Origin: Mobilisporobacter senegalensis
GTDB lineage: Bacteria; Bacillota; Clostridia; Lachnospirales; Lachnospiraceae
Direction: 5' to 3'
Length of the DNA: 64,000 nucleotides
NCBI RefSeq assembly: GCF_003752155.1
Contig: NZ_RJVG01000002.1
Coordinates: 186,001 to 250,000 of the forward strand
Part shown: positions 62,729 through 64,000 of the stretch, one piece after another
How positions within the stretch are numbered: position 1 is the stretch's first letter
Layout of the letters: each line of letters begins with the position of its first letter
The notes under the pieces: generated by a model
The model's input: only the letters and a program-made list of their open reading frames with translations
Told to the model about the DNA's origin: nothing
The model's database searches: none
Made by a program: the position numbers and the translations under genes

Positions 62729-63664
62729 ATGATATTAACAGTTACTCTAAATGTGGCTATTGATAAAAGATATATTGTAGAGAATTTTAATATTAATCAT
62801 GTTAACCGGGTAAAAGAGTGTATATATTCTGCCGGAGGAAAAGGACTTAATGTATCTAGAGTGGCTGCAATTGCTGGAGAGGAAGTATTAGCAACTGGTT
62901 TCATTGGTGGCCATTCTGGTGATTATGTAGTTCAAGAATTAGAAACTCAAAATATCAAAAATGATTTTGTAAAAGTTGTGGGAGAAAGTCGTTCCTGCAT
63001 TAATATTTATGATAAAATAAATCATACCCAGACGGAATTCCTGGAACCTGGGGTTACTGTAACAGAAAAAAACAAAAAGGAAATGCTTGAAAAATTCACT
63101 GAGTTGGCAAAAAAAAGCAAGGTTATTACAATATCAGGTAGTGTCCCTAAAGGAATAGATTCTTCCTTTTATAAAGAATTAATCCAGACTGGGAAGAAAT
63201 ATGAGAAAAAAGTATTATTAGATACAAGTGGAATACTTTTAGAAGAAGCGCTGAAATCAAATCCCACTTTAATTAAACCAAATAGGGATGAAATAAAAGC
63301 GCTGATTGGAAGAGATGTGAAAGATAGAAAAGATCTTATTCAAATTGCATCCGACCTATGCAAAAACGGAATTGATGTGGTTGTGGTCTCCTTAGGAAGT
63401 GAAGGGTCCCTTATTGCTTGTGAAGAGGGTGTATACCAGGCAATTGTTCCAAAGATTGCGGCAGTAAATACGGTGGGATGTGGAGATTCCATGCTTGCCG
63501 GATTTGCCATTGGTTTTGAAAGAGAACTCTCTATGATTCAGACCATAAAGCTGGCAAGTGCTATTTCTGCAGCTAATGCATTACGTAAGGAAACAGGATT
63601 TTTTGTGAATGAAGATATGCAGAATATCCTTCCTAAGATAGAAGTAAATAAATTAAGTGTATAA
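62729..63664 (+). CDS. PfkB-family kinase (1-phosphofructokinase / tagatose-6-phosphate kinase)
   Basis: A 311-residue ribokinase-fold enzyme of the FruK/LacC group. It begins ILTVTLNVAIDKRY, with the substrate-site motif SAGGKGLNVSRV, and has LIKPNRDEIKALIG. The catalytic base Asp is in AVNTVGCGDSMLAGFA. In this context it would convert tagatose 6-phosphate (from GatD) to the bisphosphate for the class II aldolase; fructose 1-phosphate is the alternative substrate. ATG 62729 was chosen because GGGAGG lies eight bases upstream; the longer frame starts within that site. Confidence 0.9.
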   Translation: MILTVTLNVAIDKRYIVENFNINHVNRVKECIYSAGGKGLNVSRVAAIAGEEVLATGFIGGHSGDYVVQELETQNIKNDFVKVVGESRSCINIYDKINHTQTEFLEPGVTVTEKNKKEMLEKFTELAKKSKVITISGSVPKGIDSSFYKELIQTGKKYEKKVLLDTSGILLEEALKSNPTLIKPNRDEIKALIGRDVKDRKDLIQIASDLCKNGIDVVVVSLGSEGSLIACEEGVYQAIVPKIAAVNTVGCGDSMLAGFAIGFERELSMIQTIKLASAISAANALRKETGFFVNEDMQNILPKIEVNKLSV

Positions 63665-63684
63665 AAGAAAAGGAGCGAAAATAT

Positions 63685-64000
63685 ATGGGAAATATTATTG
63701 ATCCACAATTAGTACCACAAAGAACTTTTTATAATGGAGTTACAATGCCAGGGATAGGAATGGGTACATTTGGCTCAGACAGATTTAGTGCGGAGCAGGT
63801 ATCGGCAGCAGTAGCAGGTGCTATTGAAGCAGGTTATCGATTATTTGATTGTGCTGCATGCTATGGAAATGAAGATCAGATTGGTGAAGTATTTAAAAAT
63901 GCATTTGATAAAGAAATTGTGAAACGTGAAGAATTATTTATAACAACAAAAGTTTGGAATAATATGCATGGACAAGGAGATGTTCTACTCTCTTGTGCAA
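63685..64000 (+). CDS. Aldo/keto reductase, 5' part only
   Basis: The frame is open to the window end; 105 residues are visible. AAAGGAG precedes ATG 63685. The start of the AKR barrel is clear: NGVTMPGIGMGTFG, then AGYRLFDCAACYGNEDQIG, which holds the catalytic Asp and Tyr, and LFITTKVWN, which holds the catalytic Lys. The only missing tetrad member, His, should follow shortly after the cut. It is the next gene of the polyol operon, 20 bases after the PfkB gene, and may interconvert a sugar and its alcohol. Confidence 0.9.
   Translation, partial: MGNIIDPQLVPQRTFYNGVTMPGIGMGTFGSDRFSAEQVSAAVAGAIEAGYRLFDCAACYGNEDQIGEVFKNAFDKEIVKREELFITTKVWNNMHGQGDVLLSCA

Noticed and set aside
1-64000. CRISPR arrays, tRNA and rRNA genes, intact insertion sequences, prophage genes
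   Set aside because: I looked for regularly spaced repeats, conserved RNA sequences, transposase or integrase motifs and phage genes and saw none.

Overview
The window is a low-GC chromosomal segment from an anaerobic Firmicute, most likely a Clostridia member of the Lachnospiraceae type. This is an inference from gene content: a Rex repressor, an Re-type citrate synthase next to an NAD-type isocitrate dehydrogenase, YesM/YesN two-component pairs beside ABC importers, clostridial-type split ThrE exporter genes, several methyl-accepting chemotaxis proteins, AGGAGG ribosome sites and frequent TTG/GTG starts. No rRNA, tRNA, CRISPR array, intact transposase or prophage was seen.

Layout. 1-1.5 kb: end of a riboflavin operon (ribB partial, ribA, ribH). 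1.7-8.4 kb: housekeeping and small regulatory genes (DegV, an AEC permease, a Y-family polymerase, a DUF1653 protein, a CsoR-type repressor, a Gfo/Idh/MocA oxidoreductase, a cupin and a D-2-hydroxyacid dehydrogenase). 8.5-13.2 kb: a MarR-controlled heterodimeric multidrug ABC exporter, followed by a dense cluster of hairpins. 13.5-16.4 kb: a chemotaxis receptor with a six-helix membrane region, MscL with a zinc ribbon, and an isochorismatase-like hydrolase. 16.4-19.9 kb: Re-citrate synthase, isocitrate dehydrogenase and a GntR regulator, with a perfect palindrome on the promoter. 20-21.7 kb: a subtilisin-like protease.

21.9-31 kb: an Fbp/Afu-like ABC importer with its own histidine kinase and response regulator, a HAD phosphatase and a chemotaxis receptor. 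31-43.9 kb: a secreted protein, then a glycoside-use locus (GH106-like hydrolase, GH3 beta-glucosidase, YesM/YesN pair, CUT1 sugar ABC importer). 43.9-49.2 kb: an orphan fragment that may derive from a toxin, an ABC-F protein, a large dCache chemotaxis receptor and a small conserved protein. 49.3-54.3 kb: rex, a coiled-coil protein, acpS, nnr, alr and mazF, with no mazE visible. 54.4-56.6 kb: a repeat- and hairpin-rich gap, a split ThrE-type exporter, rlmH and a possible microprotein. 56.6-57.8 kb: a membrane-anchored M23 peptidase. 57.9-64 kb: a LacI-controlled polyol/ketose operon (class II aldolase, FGGY kinase, GatD-like dehydrogenase, PfkB-family kinase, aldo/keto reductase cut by the window end).

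The main themes are carbohydrate acquisition and its local control, central carbon flow to 2-oxoglutarate, redox control by Rex, and export or defence against small molecules. In both ABC importers the binding-protein gene is followed by an intrinsic-terminator-like hairpin before the next transporter gene, which would give excess binding protein. No clearly new multi-gene system was identified. The least explained parts are the hairpin cluster at 13.2-13.4 kb, the repeat element at 54.5-54.7 kb, the orphan fragment at 43.9 kb and the small ORF at 56.5 kb.
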